From contig NZ_WIBF01000007.1 in the NCBI RefSeq assembly GCF_009496005.1, positions 124,001-188,000 on the forward strand: a DNA stretch of 64,000 nt, written 5' to 3'. The position numbers were made by a program, and so were the translations under genes. The DNA comes from Tritonibacter litoralis. Lineage in GTDB: Bacteria; Pseudomonadota; Alphaproteobacteria; Rhodobacterales; Rhodobacteraceae. The notes beneath the pieces were generated by a model. It was not told the DNA's origin. It did no database searches and saw nothing but the letters and a program-made list of their open reading frames with translations. This document shows, one piece after another, positions 17,777-26,185 of the stretch. The first letter of the stretch is position 1. The number at the start of each line of letters is the position of its first letter.

Positions 17777-19584
17777 AACGCTTGTCCTATGCCAATGTAA
17801 AACTGCAATCCATCTTCGGTGCCGCCGCTGACGGGGACCGCCAGATCAAGCCGCAAGGGACCAATGCCTGCGATGTCATAGCGCAGGCCGATGCCCGCGC
17901 CGGAATGCTGGTTGTCGCCAGATGTTGGGAAGCTGTCGGCAGACACCAAACCAATATCATAAAACCCCACAAGCGATAGGCTGTCGGTTAACTGCCCGCG
18001 CAATTCTGCGGAAACCGCGGCAAATCCGCGCCCCGCTGCCGTCTCGCCGCCCACAGGCACACCAAAGGCCTGAAACTCCTGCCCGCGTACGGTCCCCGCG
18101 CCCCCCGAGAAAAAGCCCAGCGTCGGAGACACTTCTGAGAGGCCGGGCCCCAGAAGCGATCCCAACTGGAACCGAGCCGCTGCGACCAACCGATTGCCGA
18201 TCGGGCGATAAATCCGGGCGTCCCCGATGAATTGCAGCCCGGATTTCGCGCCGCGCAGCCCGACAAAGGGCGTTACAGTGGCCGAAAGGAAATGTCCGTT
18301 TGTGGCATTGACGGTGCTGTTGCGCAGATCCTGTTCCAGCTTGGCACGGGCAAACAGATACCGGAACCGACGCTTTCCAAATGCATCTGTGACCAAACTG
18401 CTGGCGGCCCCAAGTGCAATCTCCCCCTCAAGCGTGTCGGAATAAATCCGCCGCACCCCGATGGCTCCAAGCGCGCGCAGGGCCGTGTAATGTTCTTCGT
18501 CCAGGCGTTCCAATTCAGCCAGGTAAAAGGTGCTGTCGTCGGGCCCCAAAGTGGCCGGTCGTTCAAGGCGAACCCCAATGCGGCCATCAATGTCCGAACT
18601 GCCACCGATCCCCGAAAGCCGTGTTTCGAACCGGAAACGCTCAGCGCCTCCAAAGAGGTTGCGATGGGTCCAGGTTGTGCTGATTTCAGCACCATCCGAT
18701 GTCAGCTCGCCGCCGAAGGTAAATCGCCGCTTGGGTTGGTCACTCACTTCGGCGGTGAAATCCAGCGTCTGGTCTGGGTTTGCTTGCGCGTCTTCGCGCA
18801 GCACGACCGAGGAAAACGCCCCGGTGCGCCGAAGACGGTTGGCGGATTTTGCGACAAGATCGGGGTGATAACGCGCGCCTTCTGGCAAGCCTGCAATCCG
18901 TCGAATGGCCTCATCCCGCACATCGCTGGGGCCTTTGATGTCCAGCTGCCCAAGCCGCAACTGCGGGCCGGGTTGCAGTTGGATTTGGGCGTCCAATCGA
19001 CGTGTGCGGTGGTTGGCGGTTATCGACTGCCCTGATACATCCGCCTTGGCATGGCCTTCTTGTCGCCAGGCTGTCACGCCGGCCGCTGCTGCATCGCGTA
19101 AAATGCCGGTGTTAGCCGGGGCACCGCTTCGAAAATCATTGGGCAGCGGGGTTTGTGGGTTTGCGGGCAGCGGGGCCACCGTTGCCCGCCCCAATGTAAA
19201 CGACGCGCCCGGATCCACGGTGATACGCACAGTTTCGATTTTCGCGGGCAGGCGCAGCGGATTGATCCCGGCCGCCTCGCGCCCATCAATTTTGATCGAG
19301 ACGACAGGCGAGAAAAACCCCTGATCATAAAGAACCTGCACCAGACTGCGATAGTCCGACAGGGCTGCGGCAAGGATGTCCTGAACCGCATCCGCGCTGC
19401 GGCCGCGTGCGCGCCATGTGGCCGATGTTTTTAAAAGCCGTTCACGCAGATCTTCGCTGGCGCTTGGCGTGGAAAAATCCGTGGGAACGGCTTTGACAGG
19501 TGTGGCCAGGCAAAGAATGGCGCATAGACCAGCAGCGACGGCAAAATTGCGCAGAACTTGGGACAGATCGGGCCCTGAAATCAT
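17773..19584 (-). CDS. tamA: Outer-membrane assembly protein TamA (BamA/Omp85 family)
   Basis: A 603-residue Omp85-family protein. It carries an N-terminal signal peptide (hydrophobic about 11-30, cleavage near VKA), POTRA-like periplasmic domains over about residues 70-260 (for example LRLGQLDIKGPSDV), and a C-terminal 16-strand barrel with GGAGTVRGQEFQ, matching the conserved (V/I)RGY/F barrel loop. The terminal residue is F (YIGIGQAF), the usual outer-membrane sorting signal. It is followed by tamB with a 4-base overlap, so the two partners of the translocation and assembly module are made together. The start was taken at 19584; the signal peptide supports it. Confidence 0.92.
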   Translation of the reverse strand: MISGPDLSQVLRNFAVAAGLCAILCLATPVKAVPTDFSTPSASEDLRERLLKTSATWRARGRSADAVQDILAAALSDYRSLVQVLYDQGFFSPVVSIKIDGREAAGINPLRLPAKIETVRITVDPGASFTLGRATVAPLPANPQTPLPNDFRSGAPANTGILRDAAAAGVTAWRQEGHAKADVSGQSITANHRTRRLDAQIQLQPGPQLRLGQLDIKGPSDVRDEAIRRIAGLPEGARYHPDLVAKSANRLRRTGAFSSVVLREDAQANPDQTLDFTAEVSDQPKRRFTFGGELTSDGAEISTTWTHRNLFGGAERFRFETRLSGIGGSSDIDGRIGVRLERPATLGPDDSTFYLAELERLDEEHYTALRALGAIGVRRIYSDTLEGEIALGAASSLVTDAFGKRRFRYLFARAKLEQDLRNSTVNATNGHFLSATVTPFVGLRGAKSGLQFIGDARIYRPIGNRLVAAARFQLGSLLGPGLSEVSPTLGFFSGGAGTVRGQEFQAFGVPVGGETAAGRGFAAVSAELRGQLTDSLSLVGFYDIGLVSADSFPTSGDNQHSGAGIGLRYDIAGIGPLRLDLAVPVSGGTEDGLQFYIGIGQAF

Positions 19585-19684
19585 GTGCTCCCCGCCTCAT
19601 GTGCGCACTTTGTAACTTAATCCAACCAGTAGCACGGACCATGGCTGCTGAGGAACGGGGAAATTGGCGAGGCTGGGGTCGAAA

Positions 19685-20920
19685 TTACAACTGGCCCAGC
19701 CCCTGCAGATCTGCGCTGCGGTACCATGCCCGGATGGCTGCGCGGGCCTCATCCTCCATATAGGTCAAATTTGCGGGGGGCATCGCATGGGTTACCCCTG
19801 CCTGCAGAAAAACAGCCCGGCCATTGCGCGCCAGATCATTGGGGGTTTCCAGCAAGACGCCTTTGGGAGCGTGGGCAATCCCGTCGTAAAACGGCTCGCG
19901 CGCGTGGCACATGCTGCAATTGGCGCTGACGATCTCTTGAACCGTGTCAAAACCCGGGGCCGCCGCCAGAGCCTGGGCGGTGCCGGACAAGGCATAGTCT
20001 TCGTCCCCCGCCTGTTCCCGGCCTGCAAGCGAAAGGAAAACGGCGGCCAGAAACAGGACAGCCGTGGCAACCCATGTCCACCTGGGATCACCTGCTTTGG
20101 CATGATGGGTGTTGAAGTAATGGCGGATCGTCACCCCCATCAAGAACACCAACGCGGCGATCAACCAATTGTAATGGCTGGCAAACGCCAGCGGATAATG
20201 GTTCGACAGCATCAGGAAAATCACGGGCAAGGTGAGGTAGTTGTTATGTGTCGAACGCAGCTTGGCGATCTTGCCGTATTTGGGATCCGGTTTGCGCCCG
20301 GCCTTTAGGTCGGCCACGACGATTTTCTGGTTTGGAATGATGATGAAAAAGACATTCGCGCTCATGATCGTCGCGGTGAATGCCCCCAGATGCAGCATCA
20401 TCGCACGGCCCGTGAAGACTTGGTTCAGCGCCCAGCCCAAAACCACAAGAAACAGGAACAAAACCACCATCAACACGGTGGGCCGGTTTGCCATTCTTGA
20501 CTGGCACAGAGTGTTATAAAACAGCCAGCCTCCGCCCAGAACAGCCGCTGACAACAGCATGCCCTCATAGATATCCAGATCTGCTTTGGATTGGTCGATC
20601 AGGTAAATCTCACCCCCGGCCCAATAGACAACCATCAACAAGGCAAAACCCGAAAGCCAGGTTGCATAGCTTTCCCATTTGAACCAGGTCAGATGCTCCG
20701 GCATGCGCTCTGGCGCGACCAGGTATTTCTGGATGTGATAAAACCCGCCGCCGTGGACCTGCCATTCTTCGCCATCGGCAGGGCCTGCAATGTCGCGGTT
20801 CAGGCCAAGATCCAGTGCGATGAAATAAAAAGACGAACCGATCCACGCAATCGCGGTGATGACATGGGTCCACCGGGCCGCGAAACTCAACCATTCCCAC
20901 CAAAGCGCCAGATCCCACAT
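19685..20920 (-). CDS. puuD: Membrane urate hydroxylase PuuD with C-terminal cytochrome c domain
   Basis: PuuD oxidises urate to 5-hydroxyisourate, passing electrons to a c-type haem instead of releasing peroxide as soluble uricases do. The 411-residue protein has about eight membrane segments beginning WEWLSFAARWTHVITAIAWIG. Its C-terminal cytochrome domain has a CSMCH haem-binding motif (near residue 335) and a MPPANLTYM methionine ligand region. Its neighbours are the next enzymes of the pathway (hiuH, puuE-uraD, allA, allE), which strongly supports the assignment. It is divergent from the LysR regulator across 131 bases. It ends about 100 bases from the tamA start, with no evident terminator. 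Confidence 0.92.
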   Translation of the reverse strand: MWDLALWWEWLSFAARWTHVITAIAWIGSSFYFIALDLGLNRDIAGPADGEEWQVHGGGFYHIQKYLVAPERMPEHLTWFKWESYATWLSGFALLMVVYWAGGEIYLIDQSKADLDIYEGMLLSAAVLGGGWLFYNTLCQSRMANRPTVLMVVLFLFLVVLGWALNQVFTGRAMMLHLGAFTATIMSANVFFIIIPNQKIVVADLKAGRKPDPKYGKIAKLRSTHNNYLTLPVIFLMLSNHYPLAFASHYNWLIAALVFLMGVTIRHYFNTHHAKAGDPRWTWVATAVLFLAAVFLSLAGREQAGDEDYALSGTAQALAAAPGFDTVQEIVSANCSMCHAREPFYDGIAHAPKGVLLETPNDLARNGRAVFLQAGVTHAMPPANLTYMEDEARAAIRAWYRSADLQGLGQL

Positions 20921-21051
20921 CCGCTATGCTCCTGTCTTTTGTGCTGTTTTTCCGAGCATCTGCCTCGGCACCTCTGATCGCGACCCTATTGGTATTTGCA
21001 TTTTTCTGGTATTCCTATGTATGAGCCAAGAGTATCAAAAAAATCGGCATA

Positions 21052-21984
21052 ATGTCTTACCTAGATAACATACGGACTTTTGTTCGGGTCTATGAGCTCG
21101 GCTCGATGTCGGCGGCCGGCCGCGATTTGCGGATTTCACCCGCGGTGACCTCGGCCCGGATTTCTCAGCTTGAAGACTATCTGAGCGTGCGGCTGTTTCA
21201 ACGCACCACGCGCAACCTGTCGGCGACGGAACAAGGGCGTGCCTTTTATCCGGGCGCTGTGGCGGTGCTGGAGGCGGTGGATGAAGCCGAGGCGCAGGTG
21301 ATGCAGCTGACAGAGACGCCGCGCGGGACGTTGTTTGTTGCGGCCCCTTTGGGCATTGGACGGCGTTTGGTGGCTCCTGCTGTACCGCGTTTTCTTGAGG
21401 ATTATCCCGAAATCGCGATCCGATTGCGCCTGTCGGATAGGGCTGTGGACCTGACCACCGAGGGGCTGGATCTGGCGTTTTTCCTGGGGCAGCCTTCGGA
21501 TAGCGCCTTAAAAATGCGCAAAATCGCCGAGTGTAGCCGGGTTCTTTGTGCGTCGCCAGAGTATGTTTCGCGGCGCGGGATGCCGCAGTCGGGTGCGGAT
21601 TTGGTCGCGCATGGGCACAATTGCCTGAACCTCAGATACCCAGGTGCGGATGAGTTCCAATGGCAGCTGGAGACAGAGGAAGGCCCGCGCCGTTTTGCCG
21701 TATCTGGGCGCCATGAATGCGATGATGGGGATGTCTTGACCGATTGGGCTGTTGCGGGAGAGGGGGTGGTCCTGAAGCCGGTGTTTGAAGTGGCCTCACT
21801 GATCGCCTCCGGCGCATTGGTCCCGGTTGCGGTTCAAACGCCGCCCGTGCCAGTGCAGCTCGCGTGCCTTTATGCCCATCGCCGCCATCAGGATCCAAAA
21901 ACACGGCTGTTTTTGGACTTTATGGCAACGCAAATGGGCGCAGCTGTGCTGTCCGCAGAACAAGAGGGGAGCTCCCGCGCCTGA
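21052..21984 (+). CDS. LysR-family transcriptional regulator
   Basis: A 310-residue LysR-type regulator. It has an N-terminal winged helix-turn-helix (residues 1-60: FVRVYELGSMSAAGRDL, VTSARISQLEDYL, VRLFQRTTR) and a two-lobed effector domain from about residue 90. Divergence from puuD and proximity to hiuH and puuE-uraD suggest control of urate catabolism, although no ligand can be read. The intergenic space holds a direct repeat TGGTATT at 20990-20996 and 21007-21013 that could be part of its site. The last four codons (SSRA) lie inside a GC-rich structured repeat that begins at 21971, so the C-terminus appears to be set by that element. Confidence 0.88.
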   Translation: MSYLDNIRTFVRVYELGSMSAAGRDLRISPAVTSARISQLEDYLSVRLFQRTTRNLSATEQGRAFYPGAVAVLEAVDEAEAQVMQLTETPRGTLFVAAPLGIGRRLVAPAVPRFLEDYPEIAIRLRLSDRAVDLTTEGLDLAFFLGQPSDSALKMRKIAECSRVLCASPEYVSRRGMPQSGADLVAHGHNCLNLRYPGADEFQWQLETEEGPRRFAVSGRHECDDGDVLTDWAVAGEGVVLKPVFEVASLIASGALVPVAVQTPPVPVQLACLYAHRRHQDPKTRLFLDFMATQMGAAVLSAEQEGSSRA

Positions 21985-22041
21985 AAGCGCCGCTTGCGCG
22001 GCCGCATTACAGCCTTGGGCCAAGCGCCGCTGGCGCGGCGC
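21971..22041 (+). repeat. Structured GC-rich repeat, copy 1a
   Basis: First of four related elements seen at tail-to-tail gene ends. It starts GCTCCCG and contains a hairpin (GCCGC, four-base loop, GCGGC at 22089 minus 100, i.e. 21989-22002). The shared heptamer TTGGGCC at 22015-22021 follows, then a perfect hairpin GCGCCGC/TGGC/GCGGCGC at 22024-22041. It overlaps the last codons of the LysR gene. Confidence 0.7.
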
Positions 22042-22086
22042 GACGGTGGCCAATTGGATCGGCTCGCTTTGGAAACAGCGCCAACC

Positions 22087-22156
22087 GCGCCGCGTTAGCG
22101 GCGCTTGGCCCAACGGGGGAGGGGGCTTCTATGAAGCCTCCAAGCCGGGCGGGAGC
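22087..22156 (-). repeat. Structured GC-rich repeat, copy 1b (inverted)
   Basis: Second copy, read on the minus strand, facing copy 1a. On the minus strand it runs GCTCCCGCCCG, a hairpin (GGCTTC/ATA/GAAGCC, plus-strand 22124-22138), TTGGGCC, then a 7-bp hairpin with a four-base loop (22087-22104). Together with copy 1a it forms a long inverted repeat (22017-22040 against 22088-22111, 22 of 24 positions matching). It probably ends transcription from both the LysR and hiuH genes. Confidence 0.7.
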
Positions 22157-22174
22157 TTTTGTTCTGTGCAGGGT

Positions 22175-22531
22175 TCAACTGCCGCGATAGGTTGAATAGC
22201 TGTACGGCGACAGAAGAAGCGGCACGTGATAGTGGGCGTCGCTGTCGCTCATCCCGAAACGCAGCGGGATCTGGTCAAGAAACAACGGCTCAGCCCCTGC
22301 CAGACCTGTGGAACGCAGGTAATCGCCGGCATGAAACACCAACTCATACGTCCCAATTTCAAACTTATTTTCTGGCAGAATGGGCGCATCTGTCCGCCCA
22401 TCCGAATTGGTGCGCATCTCGACCAATTTGGAGCGAGCCGTTTGCGTGATTGCATAGAGCTCAATCAGTAAACCCTCGGCCGGGCAGCCGCGGCTAGTGT
22501 CCAACACGTGGGTCGTAAGATATCCGCTCAT
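22175..22531 (-). CDS. hiuH: 5-hydroxyisourate hydrolase (transthyretin-like)
   Basis: HIU hydrolase opens the ring of 5-hydroxyisourate, the product of PuuD, to give OHCU. The 118-residue protein has the N-terminal [14 protein letters not shown] block with catalytic H8, the [11 protein letters not shown] strand with conserved histidines, and the C-terminal YRGS tetrapeptide that is diagnostic for the enzyme as against true transthyretin. The ATG at 22531 matches the family start ([11 protein letters not shown]). An upstream extension in the same frame is not supported. It is divergent from puuE-uraD across about 155 bases, so the two may share a regulatory region. Confidence 0.95.
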   Translation of the reverse strand: MSGYLTTHVLDTSRGCPAEGLLIELYAITQTARSKLVEMRTNSDGRTDAPILPENKFEIGTYELVFHAGDYLRSTGLAGAEPLFLDQIPLRFGMSDSDAHYHVPLLLSPYSYSTYRGS

Positions 22532-22685
22532 TTGTCGCGCTCCTTGCTCAAGCCTTTGGCAAAACTCTGCCCCAAGCTCTGGTACAAGGCAAATTCGCTG
22601 TGTCCTCAGGTGCTTTCGGGAAAATTTGAAAAAACCGCTCTGCCTTCTGGCATAGTAAGGAATAACGTTTTGATCAACCTGCACC

Positions 22686-24128
22686 GTGAGACCGATGACA
22701 TCCTCAGACTTGCCACCGCGCTACCCGCGAAACATGATTGGATATGGGGCCGCCCCTTTGGATGCGAAATGGCCGGGCGGCGCAAAAGTCGCGGTTCAGT
22801 TCGTATTGAACTATGAGGAAGGCGGCGAAAACAACATATTGCACGGTGATGCCGCATCCGAGGCGTTTTTGTCCGATATTCCTGGAGCCGCGCAATGGCC
22901 GGGGCAGCGTCATTGGAACATGGAATCAATCTATGAATATGGCGCGCGCGCTGGCTTCTGGCGGTTGCACCGGATGTTCACCCAAGTGGCCATTCCCGTG
23001 ACCATTTACGGGGTCGCCACCGCACTGGCCCGATCCCCTGAGCAGGTGGCTGCCATGAAAGAGGCAGGTTGGGAAATCGCCTCTCATGGGCTGAAATGGG
23101 TCGAACACAAGGACATGCCAGAAGAGGAAGAGCGCGCGGCCATTGCGGACGCCATCCGCCTACATACAGAAGTTGTCGGCAGCCGCCCACAGGGATGGTA
23201 CACAGGCCGTTGCAGCGCAAATACGGTGCGTCTGGTGGCGGAAGAAGGCGGGTTTGATTACATTTCGGACACTTATGACGACGATCTTCCCTATTGGATG
23301 GAAGTTGGTGACCGTGACCAGCTGATTATTCCATATACGCTGGAAGCCAACGACATGCGTTTTGCTACGGCACCGGGGTACATCACGGGTGAGCAATTCT
23401 TTCAGTATCTAAAGGATGCGTTTGATCTTCTCTATGCCGAAGCGGAAGACGGCGCACCCAAGATGATGTCGGTGGGCTTGCATTGCCGGTTGATCGGACG
23501 CCCGGGCAAGGCCGCAGGGCTCAAACGGTTTATCGACTACATCCAGGGGTTTGACGGTGTTTGGTGTCCGCGCCGCATTGATATTGCTGAACATTGGGCC
23601 AAAACCCATCCTCACCAGCGCATCACCCGTCCCAGCGCGATGGGCCAAGAGGCGTTTGTCGCAGCCTACGGCAGCATCTTTGAACATTCTCCTTGGGTTG
23701 CCGAACGTGCCTATCAGTTGGAGCTGGGCCCCGCCCATGATCGCGCGTTGGGTCTGCACAATGCGCTGTGTCGTGCATTTCGCTGCGCAAGCGAGGCTGA
23801 GCGCAAGGCCGTTTTGATGGCGCACCCTGACCTGGCGGGCAAATTGGCGGCGGCCAAATATCTGACTGCAGAAAGCACCTCGGAACAGGCCTCGGCCGGG
23901 TTGGACGCGTTGACGGATGCGGAGCGCAGCCAGTTCACAAAATTGAACACCGAATATACGGCCCGCTTTGGCTTCCCCTTTATCATCGCAGTGCGCGATC
24001 ACAGCAAATCCTCGATCCTGGCGGCGTTTGAGCAGCGTATGAAAAACAGCGGCGCAGAGGAATTCGATGAGGCCTGTCGGCAGGTCGAACGCATTGCGCT
24101 TCATCGGTTGATGGATCTGCTGCCATGA
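22686..24128 (+). CDS. puuE-uraD: Bifunctional allantoinase PuuE / OHCU decarboxylase UraD fusion
   Basis: The 480-residue chain joins two consecutive urate-pathway enzymes. Residues 1-305 are the NodB/polysaccharide-deacetylase-type allantoinase PuuE ([34 protein letters not shown] metal site, [10 protein letters not shown]). Residues about 315-480 are the helical OHCU decarboxylase (catalytic-type [27 protein letters not shown], and the FxxRMKN/ALHRL tail). UraD turns OHCU into S-allantoin, and PuuE opens allantoin to allantoate. Both domains look intact. The first codon at 22686 is GTG; an ATG nine bases on (22695) is equally possible. It overlaps allA by ATGA. Fusions of this kind are known. 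Confidence 0.94.
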   Translation: MRPMTSSDLPPRYPRNMIGYGAAPLDAKWPGGAKVAVQFVLNYEEGGENNILHGDAASEAFLSDIPGAAQWPGQRHWNMESIYEYGARAGFWRLHRMFTQVAIPVTIYGVATALARSPEQVAAMKEAGWEIASHGLKWVEHKDMPEEEERAAIADAIRLHTEVVGSRPQGWYTGRCSANTVRLVAEEGGFDYISDTYDDDLPYWMEVGDRDQLIIPYTLEANDMRFATAPGYITGEQFFQYLKDAFDLLYAEAEDGAPKMMSVGLHCRLIGRPGKAAGLKRFIDYIQGFDGVWCPRRIDIAEHWAKTHPHQRITRPSAMGQEAFVAAYGSIFEHSPWVAERAYQLELGPAHDRALGLHNALCRAFRCASEAERKAVLMAHPDLAGKLAAAKYLTAESTSEQASAGLDALTDAERSQFTKLNTEYTARFGFPFIIAVRDHSKSSILAAFEQRMKNSGAEEFDEACRQVERIALHRLMDLLP

Positions 24129-24634
24129 CCGCCGCACCGGTTCTGCCCGCAGATGTCATCCTGATTGAACCGATCACCGAAACGGGGTTTGCGCCCTTTG
24201 GTGATCTGTTGGACACCACTGGCAATCCGGATAAAATCATCAACCAGGGGGCTTGTGGCCGCTATCATGACCGAGCCAACCTGGCCTTTGGCGACGGGCG
24301 TGCTGGCCTGAGCCTGTTTCAGGCTGAGGCCCGGCAATTGCCCTATCGCCTGGATATGGTGGAACGCCACCCCGAGGGTAGTCAGGCCTTTGTTCCCATG
24401 AGTGCACATGGGTTTTTGGTGATTGTCGCAGCAGACGAAGGTGGCACCCCCGGTCGTCCCTTGGCCTTTGAAACGCGACCCGGGCAGGCGATCAATTTCC
24501 ATCGCGGGACCTGGCATGGGGTTTTGACGCCACTGGAGGCTCCGGGTCTTTTTGCTGTGATCGATCGGATCGGCACAGGCGATAATCTTGAAGAATTTTG
24601 GTTCGATCAACCGTTTGAGGTGCAGCGCCCGTAA
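24125..24634 (+). CDS. allA: Ureidoglycolate lyase
   Basis: AllA splits ureidoglycolate into glyoxylate and urea, the last step of ureide breakdown. The 169-residue protein has the family's cupin-like fold, with PITETGFAPFGDLL at the start, RHPEGSQAFVPM (conserved H and P around the active site), FLVIVAADEGG and INFHRGTWHGVLTPL. Length matches the family. The start overlaps the puuE-uraD stop by ATGA, implying coupled translation. The NCS2 permease gene follows after 83 bases that include a purine-rich ribosome-binding site, so the three genes are probably one transcript. Confidence 0.95.
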   Translation: MTAAPVLPADVILIEPITETGFAPFGDLLDTTGNPDKIINQGACGRYHDRANLAFGDGRAGLSLFQAEARQLPYRLDMVERHPEGSQAFVPMSAHGFLVIVAADEGGTPGRPLAFETRPGQAINFHRGTWHGVLTPLEAPGLFAVIDRIGTGDNLEEFWFDQPFEVQRP

Positions 24635-24717
24635 GAGGCGCGATTTTTAAAAAGGAAGGGACGCCCCAGGAACAAGAAGAGGTCGCCCTTTGTTGCAACA
24701 GAAGAGGGACATGAAAA

Positions 24718-26076
24718 ATGTCAGACGCCCCCATGAGCGCGCAAGGAAACTTGCGTGATCCGAATTACACGCCTCCATTGGCACAGGCGATCCCTTTGGG
24801 GATTCAGCATGTGTTGGCGATGTTTGTTTCAAACGTGACGCCTGCGATCATTGTCGCCGGGGCAGCGGGGTTTGGGTTTGGGTCCAACTCGCCGGATTTT
24901 CCAGAACTGCTTTATATGATCCAGATGTCGATGTTGTTTGCAGGGGTTACGACCTTGCTTCAGACCATCACGGTGGGCCCGGTTGGGGCCGCGCTGCCGA
25001 TTGTGCAGGGGACAAGCTTTGCCTTCCTGCCAATTATGATCCCGCTGGTCGCCGGTAAAGGCGTGGATGCGCTGTCGGTGCTTTATGGCGGCGTCATCAT
25101 TGGCGGGCTTTTTCATGCTGCTTTGGGGTTGGTGATCGGCAAGATCCGATTTGCCCTACCGCCGCTTGTTACCGGCCTGGTGGTCACGATGATCGGCCTG
25201 TCACTGGTCAAGGTTGGGATACAATATGCGGCGGGGGGTGTGCCTGCAATTGGCACGCCGGAATATGGCTCATTGCTCAACTGGTCAGCTGCGGCTGTGG
25301 TCATTGTGGTGACGCTGGGGCTTAAGTTCTATACGCGCGGCATGCTGTCTGTGGCCGCGGTTCTGATCGGGCTGATCGCGGGCTATGTCTATGCGATGAT
25401 GGTGGGAATGGTCACTGTCGAAGGCATCGCCACCAGCTGGTCTCGGGCGGCAAGTTTTGCCCTGCCGCAGCCGTTTAAATACGGGTTTGAGTTTTCCTTT
25501 GCCGCAATCCTGGGGTTTTGCCTGATGGCTTTTGTCTCGGCTGTTGAGACAGTTGGCGACGTAAGTGGCATCACCAAAGGTGGGGCGGGGCGCGAAGCAA
25601 CAGACGCTGAAATCGAAGGTGCGACTTATGCGGATGGGTTTGGGTCTGCTTTGGCGGGTGTATTTGGCGGCCTGCCCAATACGTCATTCAGCCAGAACGT
25701 CGGGTTGATTGCGATGACCGGCGTGATGAGCCGCCATGTGGTGACGATTGGTGCGCTGTTTTTGATCCTGTGTGGCCTGGTGCCGAAGGTGGGTGCGTTG
25801 ATCCGAACGGTTCCAATAGAAGTTTTAGGAGGCGGTGTGATTGTGATGTTTGGCATGGTTGCGGCCGCGGGGATTTCTATGCTGTCTGAGGTTGCGTGGA
25901 GCCGCCGCAATATGGTGATATTTGCGATTGCGCTGTCCATCGGACTTGGGCTGCAGCTGGAGCCGGGGGCGGTGCAATATGTGCCAGGATCTGCCCGTAT
26001 CCTGTTGACCAGCGGGCTGCTGCCCGCAGCGGTGATTGCAATTGTACTTAATCTGATACTACCGGATGAGGTTTGA
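24718..26076 (+). CDS. NCS2-family xanthine/urate permease
   Basis: A 452-residue nucleobase:cation symporter of the NCS2 family with about 14 membrane segments. Diagnostic motifs are QHVLAMFVSNVTPA in TM1, the substrate-binding helix with VSAVETVGDVSGIT, and the QNVGLIAMTGV signature in TM10. Placement directly after the urate/ureide genes points to urate or xanthine as substrate, not uracil, but the selectivity residues alone do not settle this. The gene ends 20 bases before a structured repeat and converges on the GAPDH-like gene. Confidence 0.9.
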   Translation: MSDAPMSAQGNLRDPNYTPPLAQAIPLGIQHVLAMFVSNVTPAIIVAGAAGFGFGSNSPDFPELLYMIQMSMLFAGVTTLLQTITVGPVGAALPIVQGTSFAFLPIMIPLVAGKGVDALSVLYGGVIIGGLFHAALGLVIGKIRFALPPLVTGLVVTMIGLSLVKVGIQYAAGGVPAIGTPEYGSLLNWSAAAVVIVVTLGLKFYTRGMLSVAAVLIGLIAGYVYAMMVGMVTVEGIATSWSRAASFALPQPFKYGFEFSFAAILGFCLMAFVSAVETVGDVSGITKGGAGREATDAEIEGATYADGFGSALAGVFGGLPNTSFSQNVGLIAMTGVMSRHVVTIGALFLILCGLVPKVGALIRTVPIEVLGGGVIVMFGMVAAAGISMLSEVAWSRRNMVIFAIALSIGLGLQLEPGAVQYVPGSARILLTSGLLPAAVIAIVLNLILPDEV

Positions 26077-26095
26077 GGACGCGCTGACGCGTGGT

Positions 26096-26168
26096 GCTCC
26101 CGCCCGTCTTGGGGCAATCAAAGATTGCCCCGCGCCCGTTGGGCCTGGCGCCGCGCTGACGCGCGGCG
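26096..26168 (+). repeat. Structured GC-rich repeat, copy 2
   Basis: Third copy of the element, on the plus strand between the convergent NCS2 and GAPDH-like genes. It begins GCTCCCGCCCG, identical over 11 bases to copy 1b. A perfect 9-bp hairpin GGGGCAATC/AAA/GATTGCCCC lies at 26111-26131. TTGGGCC follows, then a perfect 8-bp hairpin CGCCGCGC/TGAC/GCGCGGCG at 26149-26168. The first hairpin has different bases from copy 1b but keeps its pairing. Confidence 0.72.
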
Positions 26169-26185
26169 TGCGCGCACCGCACTCT

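Noticed and set aside
20981-21020. Direct TGGTATT repeats as a definite LysR operator
   Set aside because: They lack the dyad T-N11-A structure expected for a LysR site; mentioned under the gene only.
23409-24137. Long minus-strand open frame under puuE-uraD
   Set aside because: Antisense to a well-supported enzyme, with no homology of its own and low-complexity composition.
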